Positions 26,487 through 35,735 are shown, numbered from the stretch's first letter. The stretch is DNA of 57,215 nucleotides from Candidatus Zhuqueibacterota bacterium (GCA_022616415.1 JAKEEU010000121.1:1-57215); one strand, 5' to 3'. Program-made: numbers and translations. Notes: generated by a model not told the origin, from the letters alone.

Positions 26487-27581
26487 TCACGTCCATTTCT
26501 CCTTTAGATTCGATTTGTTGTAGATCGGCATACTTTCATTTTCCAATCCACGCATAGCTTCTGACAATGAGAAACGGCTCCAGTGCAAGTTTTCCTGGCG
26601 TGAATCTTCAGCCAACAGCGCACAAATGCACGCCACGTTCACAATGTCTTCGTCCGTGCAACCGCGCGAGAGGTCGTTCATCGGCTTGGCGAGGCCCTGA
26701 ATGATCGGACCGATGGCTGCGTAGCCGGCCAGGCGCTGCGTCAATTTGTACGCAATATTCCCGGCGTCGAGATCGGGGAATATCAACACGTTCGCTTTTC
26801 CCGCGACCGTGCTGCCCGGGGCTTTGCGTTGGCCGATGCTTTCGACCAGCGCAGCGTCTCCTTGCAGCTCGCCGTCGATATTCAAATCCGGCCTTTTCTC
26901 GCGCGCGATTTGCGTGGCGCGCTGCACTTTCCCGACTTTCGGATGCATGGCGCTGCCCTTGGTAGAAAACGAGAGCAGCGCCACATACGGCTTTTCTCCG
27001 GTCAACCGCTCGTGCGTTTGCGTCGCAGAGATTGCAATCTCCGCGAGTTGCTCGGCGCTCGGATCCGGAACGACGGCGCAATCGGCGAAGGTCAGCACGC
27101 GATCTTGCGGACCGACCATTTCAAACGTGCTGGAGACGACGGAGAAACCCGGGGCGACGCCGACCAGTTGCAGCGCCGCGCGCAAAACCTCGCCGGTAGT
27201 GTGAATCGAGCCGGCGACCGCGCCGTCGGCGCGACCGGCGCGAACCAATGCCGCGGCGTAATACAACGGCTGGCGCATCGTTTCGCGCGCCTGCTTTTCC
27301 GTCACGCCTTTATCCTGCCGAAGGCGAAAATATAATTCAGCATATTCTGTAAACGCCGCGTCTCGCTCCGGCGTAATGATTTCGAGACGCGAGGCCTCAC
27401 CATCTAATTGCCGCGCGGCTTTCGCTATTGCCTCCCGATCACCAACCAAAATCGGCGCGAGCAAGTGTTCGTCGAGAATTTTGAACGCAGCGCGCAAGAC
27501 TCTCGGCTCCTCGGCTTCAGGAAAAACGATGCGCTTGTGCCGTTCTTTGGCGCGAGCGCGAATGTGATCAATGAATCGCAT
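26487..27581 (-). CDS. pta: Phosphate acetyltransferase (phosphotransacetylase)
   Basis: A 364-residue enzyme of the phosphate acetyl/butyryltransferase family. It interconverts acetyl-CoA plus phosphate with acetyl phosphate plus CoA. Typical segments: [16 protein letters not shown] near the start, [81 protein letters not shown] and GPIIQGL.KP.NDLSRG. The last ~35 residues after [12 protein letters not shown] extend past the usual end and look unrelated. No acetate kinase gene is next to it. The ribosome site is weak. Confidence 0.92.
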   Translation of the reverse strand: MRFIDHIRARAKERHKRIVFPEAEEPRVLRAAFKILDEHLLAPILVGDREAIAKAARQLDGEASRLEIITPERDAAFTEYAELYFRLRQDKGVTEKQARETMRQPLYYAAALVRAGRADGAVAGSIHTTGEVLRAALQLVGVAPGFSVVSSTFEMVGPQDRVLTFADCAVVPDPSAEQLAEIAISATQTHERLTGEKPYVALLSFSTKGSAMHPKVGKVQRATQIAREKRPDLNIDGELQGDAALVESIGQRKAPGSTVAGKANVLIFPDLDAGNIAYKLTQRLAGYAAIGPIIQGLAKPMNDLSRGCTDEDIVNVACICALLAEDSRQENLHWSRFSLSEAMRGLENESMPIYNKSNLKEKWT

Positions 27582-27619
27582 TTTCAGTTATGTACGAGCC
27601 GAAACCCAAAAGACCTGCA

Positions 27620-27693
27620 CCAACGGATGAATTAAGACCAACGGATAAAAGCCTGCGGCCGTGGGCATCCGTTGGTTTTAATTCATCCGTTGG
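27620..27693. repeat. Long inverted repeat between coaD and pta
   Basis: Two 27-bp arms (27620-27646 and 27667-27693, 26 of 27 matching) around a 20-base loop. Each arm itself holds two CCAACGGAT words. A T8 run follows on the plus strand, which would suit a plus-strand terminator, yet both neighbours are on the minus strand. Same family as 26379-26441, so a dispersed repeat is more likely. Confidence 0.7.
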
Positions 27694-27784
27694 AGTTTTT
27701 TTTCTTTTTACAAAAAATTGACCCCTTGAATAAGACACTAATGATATCTCATTCAGTCCGGCCGGCTGGCTACGCCCGCAGGGG

Positions 27785-28264
27785 TTACTTCCGCAGCTTT
27801 TGTTTGACCTGCGCTTCGACGAGCGGCGGCACAAAGCGGCTAATGTCGCCGCCAAAGGTCGCCAGCTCTTTGACGATCGTCGAGTTCAAATAAGTGTACT
27901 TTTCGTTGGGCATCAAGAACACGGTGACGATGCCGTCGGAAATTTTGCGATTGACCAGCGCCATTTGAAACTCGTACTCGAAATCGGAGATGGCGCGCAA
28001 GCCGCGGATGATGGCGCAAGCGCCGAGCCGTTTGGCATAGTCCACCAAAAGCCCGCTGAAACTGTCCACCTGCACGGTTTTATAATCCTGCGTGACGTGC
28101 CGTATCATCGCCATACGCTCCTCAACGGTGAAAAGCGGGTTCTTGGCGGGATTGGTCGTCACCCCGATGGTCACATTATCGAACAGCGCCGTGGCGCGCT
28201 CGATGATGTCGAGATGACCGTTGGTGATAGGATCGAAAGTTCCGGGATAAATGACGCGGCGCAT
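27785..28264 (-). CDS. coaD: Phosphopantetheine adenylyltransferase
   Basis: A 159-residue enzyme making dephospho-CoA from ATP and 4'-phosphopantetheine, the fourth step of CoA synthesis. Nucleotidyltransferase signature PGTFDPITNGHLDIIERA at the start (His17 in the HxGH-like TNGH), the conserved IIRGLRAISDFEYEFQMA loop and the NSTIVKELA segment near the end. Length is normal for the family. It begins three bases after the rsmD stop, and its GAGGTGA ribosome site lies inside rsmD. The rsmD-coaD order is common in bacteria. Confidence 0.97.
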   Translation of the reverse strand: MRRVIYPGTFDPITNGHLDIIERATALFDNVTIGVTTNPAKNPLFTVEERMAMIRHVTQDYKTVQVDSFSGLLVDYAKRLGACAIIRGLRAISDFEYEFQMALVNRKISDGIVTVFLMPNEKYTYLNSTIVKELATFGGDISRFVPPLVEAQVKQKLRK

Positions 28265-28267
28265 CGT

Positions 28268-28825
28268 TCAGCTCACCTCGTAAAAGTGCAAGGCAGTTTC
28301 ACCAACCACGCGACGCAAGAAACAGCGTAATTTTCCGGAGCGCGGTGCAAGCTCGACCCGCGCGGTTTCTTCGAGAACGGCCACGGCGCCGGCATTCAGC
28401 AAGCGGCTGCGAGACAGCGTCTCCAGCAGGCGCTCGGAATATCCCAAATGATAAGGCGGGTCAGCCAAAAGAAGGTCGTAGGTTGGGCTGCCATCCGCGG
28501 CGTTGGCGCGGTGCAAAAAAGCAAACGCATCCGCCACGATCACCCGGCCGTGATCTTCGAGATGCGTATGGCAGAGATTGCGTCGAATGCACTCCACGGC
28601 GCGCCGGCTCTTTTCGACAAAGTCCACGTGCCCGGCGCCGCGGCTCAACGCTTCGATGCCCAAGGCGCCGGACCCGGCAAACAGGTCCAACCCGATGGCG
28701 CCACTGACCCTCCCCCCCAGCAGATCGAACAAGACCGTTCGCGTCCGATCGCTCGTCGGCCGCGTCCACAAGCCGCGCGGCGCTTGAAGGAGATGTCCCT
28801 TTCGCGTTCCTGCTATTACCCTCAT
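28268..28825 (-). CDS. rsmD: 16S rRNA (guanine966-N2)-methyltransferase
   Basis: A 185-residue SAM-dependent methyltransferase of the RsmD family, modifying G966 of 16S rRNA. MRVIAGTRKGHLLQAPRG and RPTSDRTRTVLFDLL are the family opening, GLDLFAGSGALGIEALSRGA is motif I for SAM, and LADPPYHLGY carries the DPPY catalytic motif. It precedes coaD by three bases. An earlier-stage ribosome-assembly role is known for the family. Confidence 0.95.
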   Translation of the reverse strand: MRVIAGTRKGHLLQAPRGLWTRPTSDRTRTVLFDLLGGRVSGAIGLDLFAGSGALGIEALSRGAGHVDFVEKSRRAVECIRRNLCHTHLEDHGRVIVADAFAFLHRANAADGSPTYDLLLADPPYHLGYSERLLETLSRSRLLNAGAVAVLEETARVELAPRSGKLRCFLRRVVGETALHFYEVS

Positions 28826-28893
28826 GCCAGATGATGGCTATTTTTCGGAGCGCAAAACCTTACAGGCGTAACCTTGCAGGCTTCGCGCTCCGG

Positions 28894-30006
28894 TTACTCG
28901 ACAAAATCAAACAGCAGCACCACGTCCAATTGGGCGCTGCTCTGCGATCTGCGGTCAGACGGGCTGACGATAATCTTGGAGGTGACGATGTTCGGCCCGG
29001 CATCCGCCAAGCCTTTGAGAAAATTAAAAACACCCGCGCGGTCGCCGGAAAAATTGGCCTGCACCGGCGTGCGCGTCGTGCCGTCGCTCGCATACGCCTG
29101 GCTGACGTCGAATAGCTTCATGGCCAGGCCGTTATCTGCGGCGAGCTTTTTGAGCCAGGCCGAAAACGCCGTGAAACTCATGCGTTGTTGGCCTTGCGGA
29201 CCCATCATGGCGGCGCGCTCGCTGACGCGCCCCAAGACCAAAGCGTTGTTCGATTCATTGCCCTTCGAAACAGTGCGAATATCTTCCGGCGAGGCGCTGC
29301 GTTTCATGGCTTCCGTGATGTCCGTCACTGCCGCCGCAGAAGACGGCGGAAATTGCACCATAAAGCTGTTGTTGTTGCCGGAAAACGAGATCAAGGCAAA
29401 ATCGGCTCCGCCGAACGCCTGGCCCAGCGCGCCAACGGTGTAGGCGCCGATGCGCGTCGAGGCAAACGTGCTGCTCGCCATCGGAAAAGCGGAAGGCCGG
29501 GATTCCGTATTTTCCGGCATCGCGACTGGCGGCTCCGGCTGTGTCGTAGAGAGTGACGGCGCCGTTGTGTCCAAATTTTCGGTTTCGGCTTGCGTGCCGC
29601 TTCCTGCCATCATCGTGGTGTCGATCGGAGACTCAGTGCTGCCAAAGCTTTGGCCAAGGGTGTCGACTTCCGCCAATTCACCGACGTCGGGCTGCGATTT
29701 GTCGGCCCCGCGTGGAATCATCAGATAGACGGCCACCAAGGCGAGCAAAATCAAAATCGCCACCAAGAGATAGGCCATATTTCGGGAAGAACCGGCTGCC
29801 GGTGCGCCCCTCGGCGAAGACCGGGGATAAGCGCTTCCCATCGGTTCACGAGAATACGCTCCGGGCATCGGCTCGCGCGAAAAAACCTCGGCCTTTTCTT
29901 CCTCGACGTACTCGCCGAGATTGAGGTTCACGGTTTGGGCGAGGCTTTCTTCCGGCTGGCTCTCCTCACGGTTCTCCTCGTCTCCCATGAGATTGATGTC
30001 AACCAT
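28894..30006 (-). CDS. PilN/PilO-like bitopic inner-membrane protein
   Basis: A 370-residue protein starting at the ATG at 30006 (GGAGG nine bases upstream). It opens MVDINLMGDE and repeats the motif as VNLNLGEY around residue 25. The short INL peptide is what PilN uses to dock on PilM in type IV pilus machines. A charged cytoplasmic linker leads to one transmembrane helix (MAYLLVAILILLALVAVYLM, about residues 80-99), then a Thr/Pro-rich periplasmic stretch and a ferredoxin-like C-terminal domain (about 270-370, ending QLDVVLLFDFVE), as in PilO. It follows the PilM-like gene at 33 bases. Family assignment rests on layout and motif. Confidence 0.65.
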   Translation of the reverse strand: MVDINLMGDEENREESQPEESLAQTVNLNLGEYVEEEKAEVFSREPMPGAYSREPMGSAYPRSSPRGAPAAGSSRNMAYLLVAILILLALVAVYLMIPRGADKSQPDVGELAEVDTLGQSFGSTESPIDTTMMAGSGTQAETENLDTTAPSLSTTQPEPPVAMPENTESRPSAFPMASSTFASTRIGAYTVGALGQAFGGADFALISFSGNNNSFMVQFPPSSAAAVTDITEAMKRSASPEDIRTVSKGNESNNALVLGRVSERAAMMGPQGQQRMSFTAFSAWLKKLAADNGLAMKLFDVSQAYASDGTTRTPVQANFSGDRAGVFNFLKGLADAGPNIVTSKIIVSPSDRRSQSSAQLDVVLLFDFVE

Positions 30007-30039
30007 TTGCCGCCTCCACACAATGATGAATAGCCATGG

Positions 30040-31005
30040 TCATAATCCTTTTAAAGCTGCGCCAACCGGGATTACGAACGTCTCCGGCTGTGATTGAAAG
30101 ATCGGATCGCTTCCCTGGCTGGCAAGTTTGATTTTCCTGAATGGATTGGCCCGATCGATCCGGACGTTGTGAGTGTTCTGCAAGGCTTCCAGCATCGCGT
30201 CAGTCACGCCGTCGCCATATAGATAAATCGCGTTCATGTCTTCAACGCTCTTGCCCAGCTTGTAGTCGATGATGATGCGGCGCAGCTCCTTCGAGATCAA
30301 GCGCGCCTGATGCTCGTCGTCACGCTTGCTCGTTTCGCTTTCGCCGTCTTGATGATAATCCAGATCCTGCGAAAGATGGAACGTCGCGCCCTTGATGATG
30401 GAAAACTGCAAATTTTCCTTGCGCACGTCGATCAACGCAATATATTCGTCTTCACTCACTTCGTAGTTGCCCGCCAAAACCCGGTGGGCGGCAAAAACGT
30501 CAACGTCGATGGCCCGCAACTGCAAATCCGTATTCTTGAAAATTTCTTTGAGATAATCGATCACCATGCGTCTGGCCACGACGACGACGACCTGCTTGTA
30601 GTCCTTGCCGTTATTGGCCGGCAGTGGCTCAAAATCGATGATATACTGCTCCAAGGGATTGATCATGAGCTGCCTGACTTCCCAACGCACGTGATCTTTG
30701 AGGCGCTCGCCCTGCAGATTCACGTCAACCGGAACCTTCTTGATCATCACCATATTGGCGTCGAGAATGAACACGCCGGAAGAAACTTGAAAATCCGCCG
30801 TCTCGTAAAGCCGGTTGATGTCTTCGGCATAGCGGCGGATCAGGGATTGATCTTGCAAAGAAGCGAAATTGAAGGCGGTGCGGACCCGTCCCTGGGAAAG
30901 CCGGGAGATGCGGGATTCACCCGTGACGTGCGTGGCCTCTGCCATGCGCAGAATCGTGTCGCGGATGCTGATGCCGACTATTCCTTGTGTTCCGGCAATT
31001 GTCAT
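30040..31005 (-). CDS. PilM-like actin-fold protein
   Basis: A 321-residue cytoplasmic protein resembling type IV pilus/competence PilM. Its N-terminal strand GTQGIVGISIRDTILRMAEA is the PilM/FtsA-like opening. Central segments VRWEVRQLMINPLEQYIIDF and KQVVVVVARRMVIDYLKEIF correspond to the PilM EVE..IP/D..V.A.R core, and YIALIDVRKENLQFSIIKGA and AIYLYGDGV to the second actin subdomain. The end (PETFVIPVGAALKGL) matches the usual ...A.GLALR close. It has GAGG eight bases before the start. It sits between two bitopic membrane proteins, forming a PilM-N-O-like platform without pilin or motor genes here. Confidence 0.75.
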   Translation of the reverse strand: MTIAGTQGIVGISIRDTILRMAEATHVTGESRISRLSQGRVRTAFNFASLQDQSLIRRYAEDINRLYETADFQVSSGVFILDANMVMIKKVPVDVNLQGERLKDHVRWEVRQLMINPLEQYIIDFEPLPANNGKDYKQVVVVVARRMVIDYLKEIFKNTDLQLRAIDVDVFAAHRVLAGNYEVSEDEYIALIDVRKENLQFSIIKGATFHLSQDLDYHQDGESETSKRDDEHQARLISKELRRIIIDYKLGKSVEDMNAIYLYGDGVTDAMLEALQNTHNVRIDRANPFRKIKLASQGSDPIFQSQPETFVIPVGAALKGL

Positions 31006-31043
31006 AAACGTTGCCTCACCTCACACTGAAGATATCCGGTGAA

Positions 31044-31955
31044 TCACTGCTTGAGTTCCCAACTTTTTTCGTTTTTTTCAATGCGGCCGTGATTGGAAAC
31101 TTTCAAAGCGCCGAGGCGCGCCTTGAAAAAATCCGCGCGGCTGCGCTGCACGTCGAGGGAGTCTATCGGACAGTGAATATCGGCAAAAAGAGACGCGCCG
31201 CTATCGACGAGCGTGATTTTCAATGAATCATGAAACGTCGGGCAAAACCACAATGAGTCCAACCCTGCCGGCCTGGCGGCGACGGCGGCCAACGTTTCTT
31301 CCAAACCGATCGTCATGTTGTCAAGATTGGTCAAAGCGGCTTGCGAGGAGGAACGCGCCAACTGCAGGTTGCCTACCGCCTTCAACATGCGCTTGACAAC
31401 CTCCATTTTTAAAAAATAATCCTTGCGCTGAATGATCTCCAATCCCTTGTCGAGAGTCGAGACGGGCATATTAGGCAAGGCCACCATGCGTTCCTGCACG
31501 GCTTCCAAAACTTGCCTGACGTGGCGGCTGCCCCCGCTCACCCGGTCTTCCAGGCGATTAACCGAGTCTATGATAGCCGAATCAACACCGGCCATGATCA
31601 CCATTCTTATAAGAGTATCGGCAAACCCCTGAATTTGCCGAAGGCTATCGAGCGTTTTTATCGCCTCGCGCAGCGGCAGCACGACGAGCGAATCGACCCG
31701 GCGCGCATAGCGCGAATCGGTTTTGACAAATTCGGCCAGATCAGCGAGACGCGGCGTGAAATCGCCCAAAATGCTGCGATATTGCAGCTCGGCGTTTAGC
31801 AGGTTGACCATCCGGCCGCGGCAAAGCTCCCGGTTTTTCGTCTCGCCTTCCCACACCGTTTTGGGATAAACGATCGACCCTACCAGCGCCGCGGTCAACA
31901 AAAAGATCAACACTTTGTACAGCAGCGAACCTTTGCCGTAGCGATCAGCAGACAT
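31044..31955 (-). CDS. Bitopic membrane protein of the PilM-like set
   Basis: A 303-residue protein with an N-terminal transmembrane helix (VLIFLLTAALVGSIVYP, about residues 14-30) and a long helical periplasmic domain. After the helix, LCRGRMVNLLNAELQYRSILGDFTPRLADL resembles the post-helix part of pseudopilin-like secretion proteins. Near the end SLFADIHCPIDSLDV has a CP motif seen in such proteins too. A coiled-coil region spans about 130-210. The PilM-like gene follows at 38 bases. Not a named family; likely a structural part of the same envelope complex. Confidence 0.6.
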   Translation of the reverse strand: MSADRYGKGSLLYKVLIFLLTAALVGSIVYPKTVWEGETKNRELCRGRMVNLLNAELQYRSILGDFTPRLADLAEFVKTDSRYARRVDSLVVLPLREAIKTLDSLRQIQGFADTLIRMVIMAGVDSAIIDSVNRLEDRVSGGSRHVRQVLEAVQERMVALPNMPVSTLDKGLEIIQRKDYFLKMEVVKRMLKAVGNLQLARSSSQAALTNLDNMTIGLEETLAAVAARPAGLDSLWFCPTFHDSLKITLVDSGASLFADIHCPIDSLDVQRSRADFFKARLGALKVSNHGRIEKNEKSWELKQ

Positions 31956-32002
31956 GTTGAGGAGCCATCACGCGTTTGGTTTCCTGCTTTGTTTTATCTC
32001 AA

Positions 32003-32428
32003 TTATTTGACTACCAACAGCGGCGCCAGCTTCGCATAAGTTTTGGCGCCGATGCCCTTGACTTGGCGCAGGTCGTCGAGGCGCTTGAATGGGCCGTGCG
32101 CCTGGCGATACTCGACAATCCGTTTCGCCATCACCGGCCCAATTCCCGGCAGGCGCACGAGATCCGCTTCGACAGCCATATTCAAATCAAGCTGCGACAA
32201 AGTTGATGCCACCGGCCTGGCTTTGGAATCAAGCGCTTCTGTCGGTGCAACGACACCGCTCGTATCGCGCTCGAGCGCTCTCGCATATTCCTCGAATGCC
32301 GCCACTTCCGCCGGATTCACCGGCGGCAATGGCCGGCTCTGACGATACAACCACATGAGGGAGCCTATGCCAAAAGCGGAGAGCAGCAACAGGATCGCTC
32401 TTTGCTCTTGCCGGGTAAACCCCCGCAT
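32003..32428 (-). CDS. ComEA-like helix-hairpin-helix protein
   Basis: A 141-residue membrane-anchored protein. One N-terminal helix (AILLLLSAFGIGSLMWLY) is followed by a linker and a C-terminal double helix-hairpin-helix: LDLNMAVEADLVRLPGIGPV then AKRIVEYR..HGPFKRLDDLRQVKGIG. This matches the DNA-binding domain of the competence receptor ComEA, which binds incoming DNA outside the inner membrane. The usual LNTA word reads LNMA here. The start has AGGTAGG eight bases upstream. A general DNA-repair HhH role is possible, but the anchor favours ComEA. Confidence 0.85.
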   Translation of the reverse strand: MRGFTRQEQRAILLLLSAFGIGSLMWLYRQSRPLPPVNPAEVAAFEEYARALERDTSGVVAPTEALDSKARPVASTLSQLDLNMAVEADLVRLPGIGPVMAKRIVEYRQAHGPFKRLDDLRQVKGIGAKTYAKLAPLLVVK

Positions 32429-32445
32429 CGCACCTACCTCATTTG

Positions 32446-32507
32446 TTAGCCAGTTAGCCGGTTCGCGGTTAGCCAGTTAACTGGCTAACGGGCAAACCGG
32501 CCAACTT
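32446..32507. repeat. Palindromic repeat between dnaJ and the ComEA-like gene
   Basis: Contains the perfect 20-bp palindrome TTAGCCAGTTAACTGGCTAA (about 32470-32489), nested in larger arms (AGCCGGTT... / ...AACCGGCC), with GTTAGCCAGTTA as a second direct copy upstream. It follows the dnaJ stop by a few bases, so it can form a 3' mRNA hairpin. No T run on the minus strand; likely a dispersed repeat. Confidence 0.6.
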
Positions 32508-32509
32508 AT

Positions 32510-33655
32510 TTAAAACAACGCTTCTTTGATTTTGCTGAAAAATCCTTTTTCAATGCTGGGCGGCTTCACGCCATCGGTCTCGGCCAGTTGTTGAAACAAG
32601 TCGCGCTCTTTTGGCGAGAGCTTGTTGGGAACCCACACGACGACGCGCACGAGCTGATCGCCGCTGCCGTAGCCGTTCAAGTGCGGGATGCCCTTGCTGC
32701 GCATGCGCAAAATTTTTCCCGACTGCGTTCCCGGCGCAACATCCAGCTTGGCTTTGCCGTTGAGCGTCGGCACTTCCACCACGTCGCCCAAAACCGCTTG
32801 CGGAATGCTCAACGGCAAATCATAAAGAATATCGTCGCCGTGGCGCTCGAAGTATTCGTGCTCCTTCTCTTCGACGACGATCAACAAATCTCCGGCCGGG
32901 CCGCCGCGCGGGCCGGTGTTGCCCTCGCCTCGCACCGTCAAATAATTGCCCGCGGCCACGCCGGCAGGAATATCGATCGTGATCGTCTTCTCACCCTCGA
33001 CGCGGCCATCACCCCGGCAATCCGGGCACGGATTCTTGACGATACGGCCTTCGCCGCGGCAATGATGGCACGTGCTCACGTTGATGAATTGGCCGAAGAA
33101 CGAACGCGAAACTTGCCGCACTTCGCCGGTGCCGCGACAGGTCGGACAAATCACCTCCTGGCTGCCGCGCGCGTTGCCCGAGCCGGCGCACGCCTCGCAC
33201 CGCACGTATTTGTGCAGCTTGATCTTCTTGTTGACGCCAGCGGCGATTTCTTCAAGCGTCAGCATCAAAGGCACCTGCAGATCGTTGCCCCGCGGCTTCG
33301 TCTCGCGCGTCCGTCTGCCGCCGCCCATTTGGCCGAAGAACTCGCCAAAAATTCCCTCGGACATGAACGTGCGCAGCGCATCGGCCAGATCGAACTCGAA
33401 GTCGCGCATGTTTTCGAATCCGCCGGCGCCACGCAAGCCCGCATGGCCGAAACGATCGTAACGCTCGCGCTTGCCGTTGTCGCGCAAAACTTCGTAAGCC
33501 TCGGCGACTTCCTTGAACCGCTCCTCCGCCGTATGATCACCGGGATTGCGGTCGGGATGATACTGCATCGCCTGCTTGCGATAGGCCTTTTTAATCTCCT
33601 CCTCGGAAGCATCCCGCTTCACACCAAGAACCTCGTAGTAATCTCGTTTGCTCAT
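32510..33655 (-). CDS. dnaJ: Chaperone DnaJ
   Basis: A 381-residue type I J-protein. J domain at residues 1-70 with the HPD motif in [10 protein letters not shown], then a Gly/Phe-rich linker that is partly degenerate ([20 protein letters not shown]), then four CxxCxGxG zinc motifs ([32 protein letters not shown]) and the two C-terminal substrate-binding domains. It stimulates the ATPase of DnaK and hands over unfolded clients. Last gene of the hrcA-grpE-dnaJ operon; dnaK is not present in the window. The start lacks a clear ribosome site and is preceded by a palindromic AT-rich stretch. Confidence 0.97.
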   Translation of the reverse strand: MSKRDYYEVLGVKRDASEEEIKKAYRKQAMQYHPDRNPGDHTAEERFKEVAEAYEVLRDNGKRERYDRFGHAGLRGAGGFENMRDFEFDLADALRTFMSEGIFGEFFGQMGGGRRTRETKPRGNDLQVPLMLTLEEIAAGVNKKIKLHKYVRCEACAGSGNARGSQEVICPTCRGTGEVRQVSRSFFGQFINVSTCHHCRGEGRIVKNPCPDCRGDGRVEGEKTITIDIPAGVAAGNYLTVRGEGNTGPRGGPAGDLLIVVEEKEHEYFERHGDDILYDLPLSIPQAVLGDVVEVPTLNGKAKLDVAPGTQSGKILRMRSKGIPHLNGYGSGDQLVRVVVWVPNKLSPKERDLFQQLAETDGVKPPSIEKGFFSKIKEALF

Positions 33656-33692
33656 GAAATAAATTTTGCAATTTACAATTTTAAATTTTCAA

Positions 33693-34541
33693 TCAGGCAC
33701 TTACAACGACCTTGGCCGGCCTGAGCATTTTATCGCGCAGCAAATAGCCCTTGTTATTTTCCTGCACCACGAGGTTCGGCGCCTTGCCTTCCACCGCCAT
33801 TTGCATCATCGCTTCATGGCGATTGGGATCAAATTCGTGTCCCACGGCTTCCATAGCCGTGACGCCACGGTTCTGCAAGATTTTCAGCATATTTTGGTAA
33901 ATCAGGCTCGCTCCTGCGACCAGCGCGTCGTAATCCGTCGTCTCGTTGCCCGCAACCGCCTTGGCGCCGGCTTCGAGATCGTTGCGGGCGTTCAAAAAAC
34001 GCTCCAGGTCATCCACCACCGGCAGCAGCTCCGACAGCAAGCCGGACATCGTGCTCTCGACGCGATTGGCAAAATCTCTTTCGAGCCGTTTGCGAAAATT
34101 TTCCATTTCGGCGGCCAAACGCAGATACCGGTCTTTCAGCTCCGCGTGTATCGAGGTGAGCTTGGCATGATCATCCTGCAAACGCGCCAGCTCGCGCTCT
34201 TTTTGCTCCAGCTCTTTCGCCTGCGTGCGGCGGCGAAAATCAAATTTTTCTTTTTTGGGCTTTTCCGGCTCGAGCGCGACATCGGCCGGCGCCGGTTCGG
34301 CAGCAAGCATCTCAAGCACGGCGCCGTCGCCATTTTCTTGCTCAATGGGAATTTCGAATGAATCGGTATCTTCAGCCGTCACCGTTTCCGCTGCGATCCC
34401 GGCCTCGACTTCGGTCGCCGGTGTATCATCAGTTTTCAAATCCGCAGACGCTGGCTCGGCCGGCATTGCCGTCGAATCCACCGGCCTCTCATCGGGTTTA
34501 TCGGAATGATTGTTGTCTGTCTGATAGGCTTCGTTTTGCAT
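33693..34541 (-). CDS. grpE: Nucleotide exchange factor GrpE with long acidic N-terminus
   Basis: A 282-residue protein from the ATG at 34541, which has AAGGA before it. Residues 1-95 are acidic and low in complexity. A long coiled coil (about 95-150, KELEQKERELARLQDDHAKL) leads to the GrpE core with RYLRLAAEMENFRKRLERDF and a C-terminal beta domain ending HEAMMQMAVEG...V.EN.KGYLLRDKMLRPAKVVVS. GrpE releases ADP from DnaK. The usual protein is ~190 residues, so the acidic head is an addition. Between hrcA and dnaJ in the standard order. Confidence 0.95.
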   Translation of the reverse strand: MQNEAYQTDNNHSDKPDERPVDSTAMPAEPASADLKTDDTPATEVEAGIAAETVTAEDTDSFEIPIEQENGDGAVLEMLAAEPAPADVALEPEKPKKEKFDFRRRTQAKELEQKERELARLQDDHAKLTSIHAELKDRYLRLAAEMENFRKRLERDFANRVESTMSGLLSELLPVVDDLERFLNARNDLEAGAKAVAGNETTDYDALVAGASLIYQNMLKILQNRGVTAMEAVGHEFDPNRHEAMMQMAVEGKAPNLVVQENNKGYLLRDKMLRPAKVVVSA

Positions 34542-34571
34542 GATCCTTTTCAATCGTTATAAGCGCTTTCC

Positions 34572-35651
34572 TTATCTTACCGTCGAAGCTTGATTTTTCT
34601 CAAGAACGTCCGTCAAAATTTTGGCCATAAAATCAACCAGCGCGACCATCTTGGAATAGCGGATGCGCGTCGGGCCGAGCACGCCGAGCGTACCGTTGAC
34701 GTTGCCGAGGTGATAGGAGGTGGTGATCAAGCTGCAATGCTTGATCAGCTCGTCGCGGTTTTCGTCGCCGATCGCAATCGAAATTTTCTCCGAATCGTCA
34801 CCCTGCTCGAAGAGATGAATGAGAATCTCGCGATTTTCGAGCAGGTTCAAAACTTTGGACAACTGCTGATGGTCGGTGAACTCCGGCTGGTTGACGATGT
34901 TGTTGGTGCCGCCGAAGTGCAGGCTGCGCCGCTCGCCGTCATCGAACAAAACGCCGACCAAATCGATGATGCGGGCGATCAAATCGGCGTCGGCATCGCC
35001 CGCGTGGCGCATGCGGCGATCCAACGATTGCTTGATCTCTTTCAGGCTCAGGCCGTGCAGGCGCTCGTTGATCACTTGCGCGGTTTTTTCCAGCACCTCG
35101 CGCGAGAACTCCGTGGCCACTTCCATGACGATCGTCCGCACCAAGCCGGCCTTGATGGAAAGCACCATCAAAATCTTTTTTTCGGCAATCGGCACCAGCT
35201 CGATCTTTTCAAATACGCCCTGGTAGAACCGCGGCGACAGCACCACGCCGAGCTGCTTGGAGACGCGCGCCAGCACCTGCGAGGCCGCATCCAGAATGGT
35301 ATCAACGCTCTGCGAAACACGCTGCAAGTGCTCGAGAATTTGCTGCTTCTCCTGCTCGCTGAGCGTTTCGATCATCATGAGCGAATCGACGTAGAGGCGA
35401 TAGCCTTTGTCGGTCGGAACGCGCCCCGCCGAAGTGTGCGGCTGGGTGACGTAGCCCATTTCTTCCAAGTCCATCATCACGTTCCGGATGGTGGCCGGGC
35501 TCATGTCCACACCGCTTCTTTTGGCGAGGTAGCGCGAGCCGACCGGCGCCGCATTGCGCACGAAATTTTCCACGATGGAGTTTAAAACGAGTCGCTCGCG
35601 CTCATTCAATCTTTCGGCCAAATGTCCCATCGCACTGTGAAGGTTTGTCAT
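34572..35651 (-). CDS. hrcA: Heat-inducible transcription repressor HrcA
   Basis: A 359-residue repressor of class I heat-shock genes. N-terminal winged helix: LNERERLVLNSIVENFVRNA, then GSRYLAKRSGVDMSPATIRNVMMDLEEMGYV and the HTSAGRVPTDKGYRLYVD box, which is diagnostic. The GAF-like and C-terminal parts include HLFEQGDDSEKISIAIGDEN and SYHLGNVNGTLGVLGPTRIRYSKM. It heads the operon hrcA-grpE-dnaJ. No CIRCE operator (TTAGCACTC-N9-GAGTGCTAA) is found upstream, so autoregulation is not evident. Confidence 0.97.
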   Translation of the reverse strand: MTNLHSAMGHLAERLNERERLVLNSIVENFVRNAAPVGSRYLAKRSGVDMSPATIRNVMMDLEEMGYVTQPHTSAGRVPTDKGYRLYVDSLMMIETLSEQEKQQILEHLQRVSQSVDTILDAASQVLARVSKQLGVVLSPRFYQGVFEKIELVPIAEKKILMVLSIKAGLVRTIVMEVATEFSREVLEKTAQVINERLHGLSLKEIKQSLDRRMRHAGDADADLIARIIDLVGVLFDDGERRSLHFGGTNNIVNQPEFTDHQQLSKVLNLLENREILIHLFEQGDDSEKISIAIGDENRDELIKHCSLITTSYHLGNVNGTLGVLGPTRIRYSKMVALVDFMAKILTDVLEKNQASTVR

Positions 35652-35706
35652 TCACACTTTCCGCCAAAATTTGCCTTTGGAAAACCGGGAAAGCCATAGA
35701 TAAATT

Positions 35707-35735
35707 AAGATACTACTTTTGTTTGGGCTTGTCAA
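35707..35735 (-). promoter_or_regulatory. Sigma-70 promoter of the hrcA-grpE-dnaJ operon
   Basis: On the minus strand TTGACA (35735-35730), a 17-base spacer and TATCTT (35712-35707), giving a start near 35700, about 50 bases before the hrcA ATG. The -35 box is perfect and the -10 box matches 4 of 6. Confidence 0.75.
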
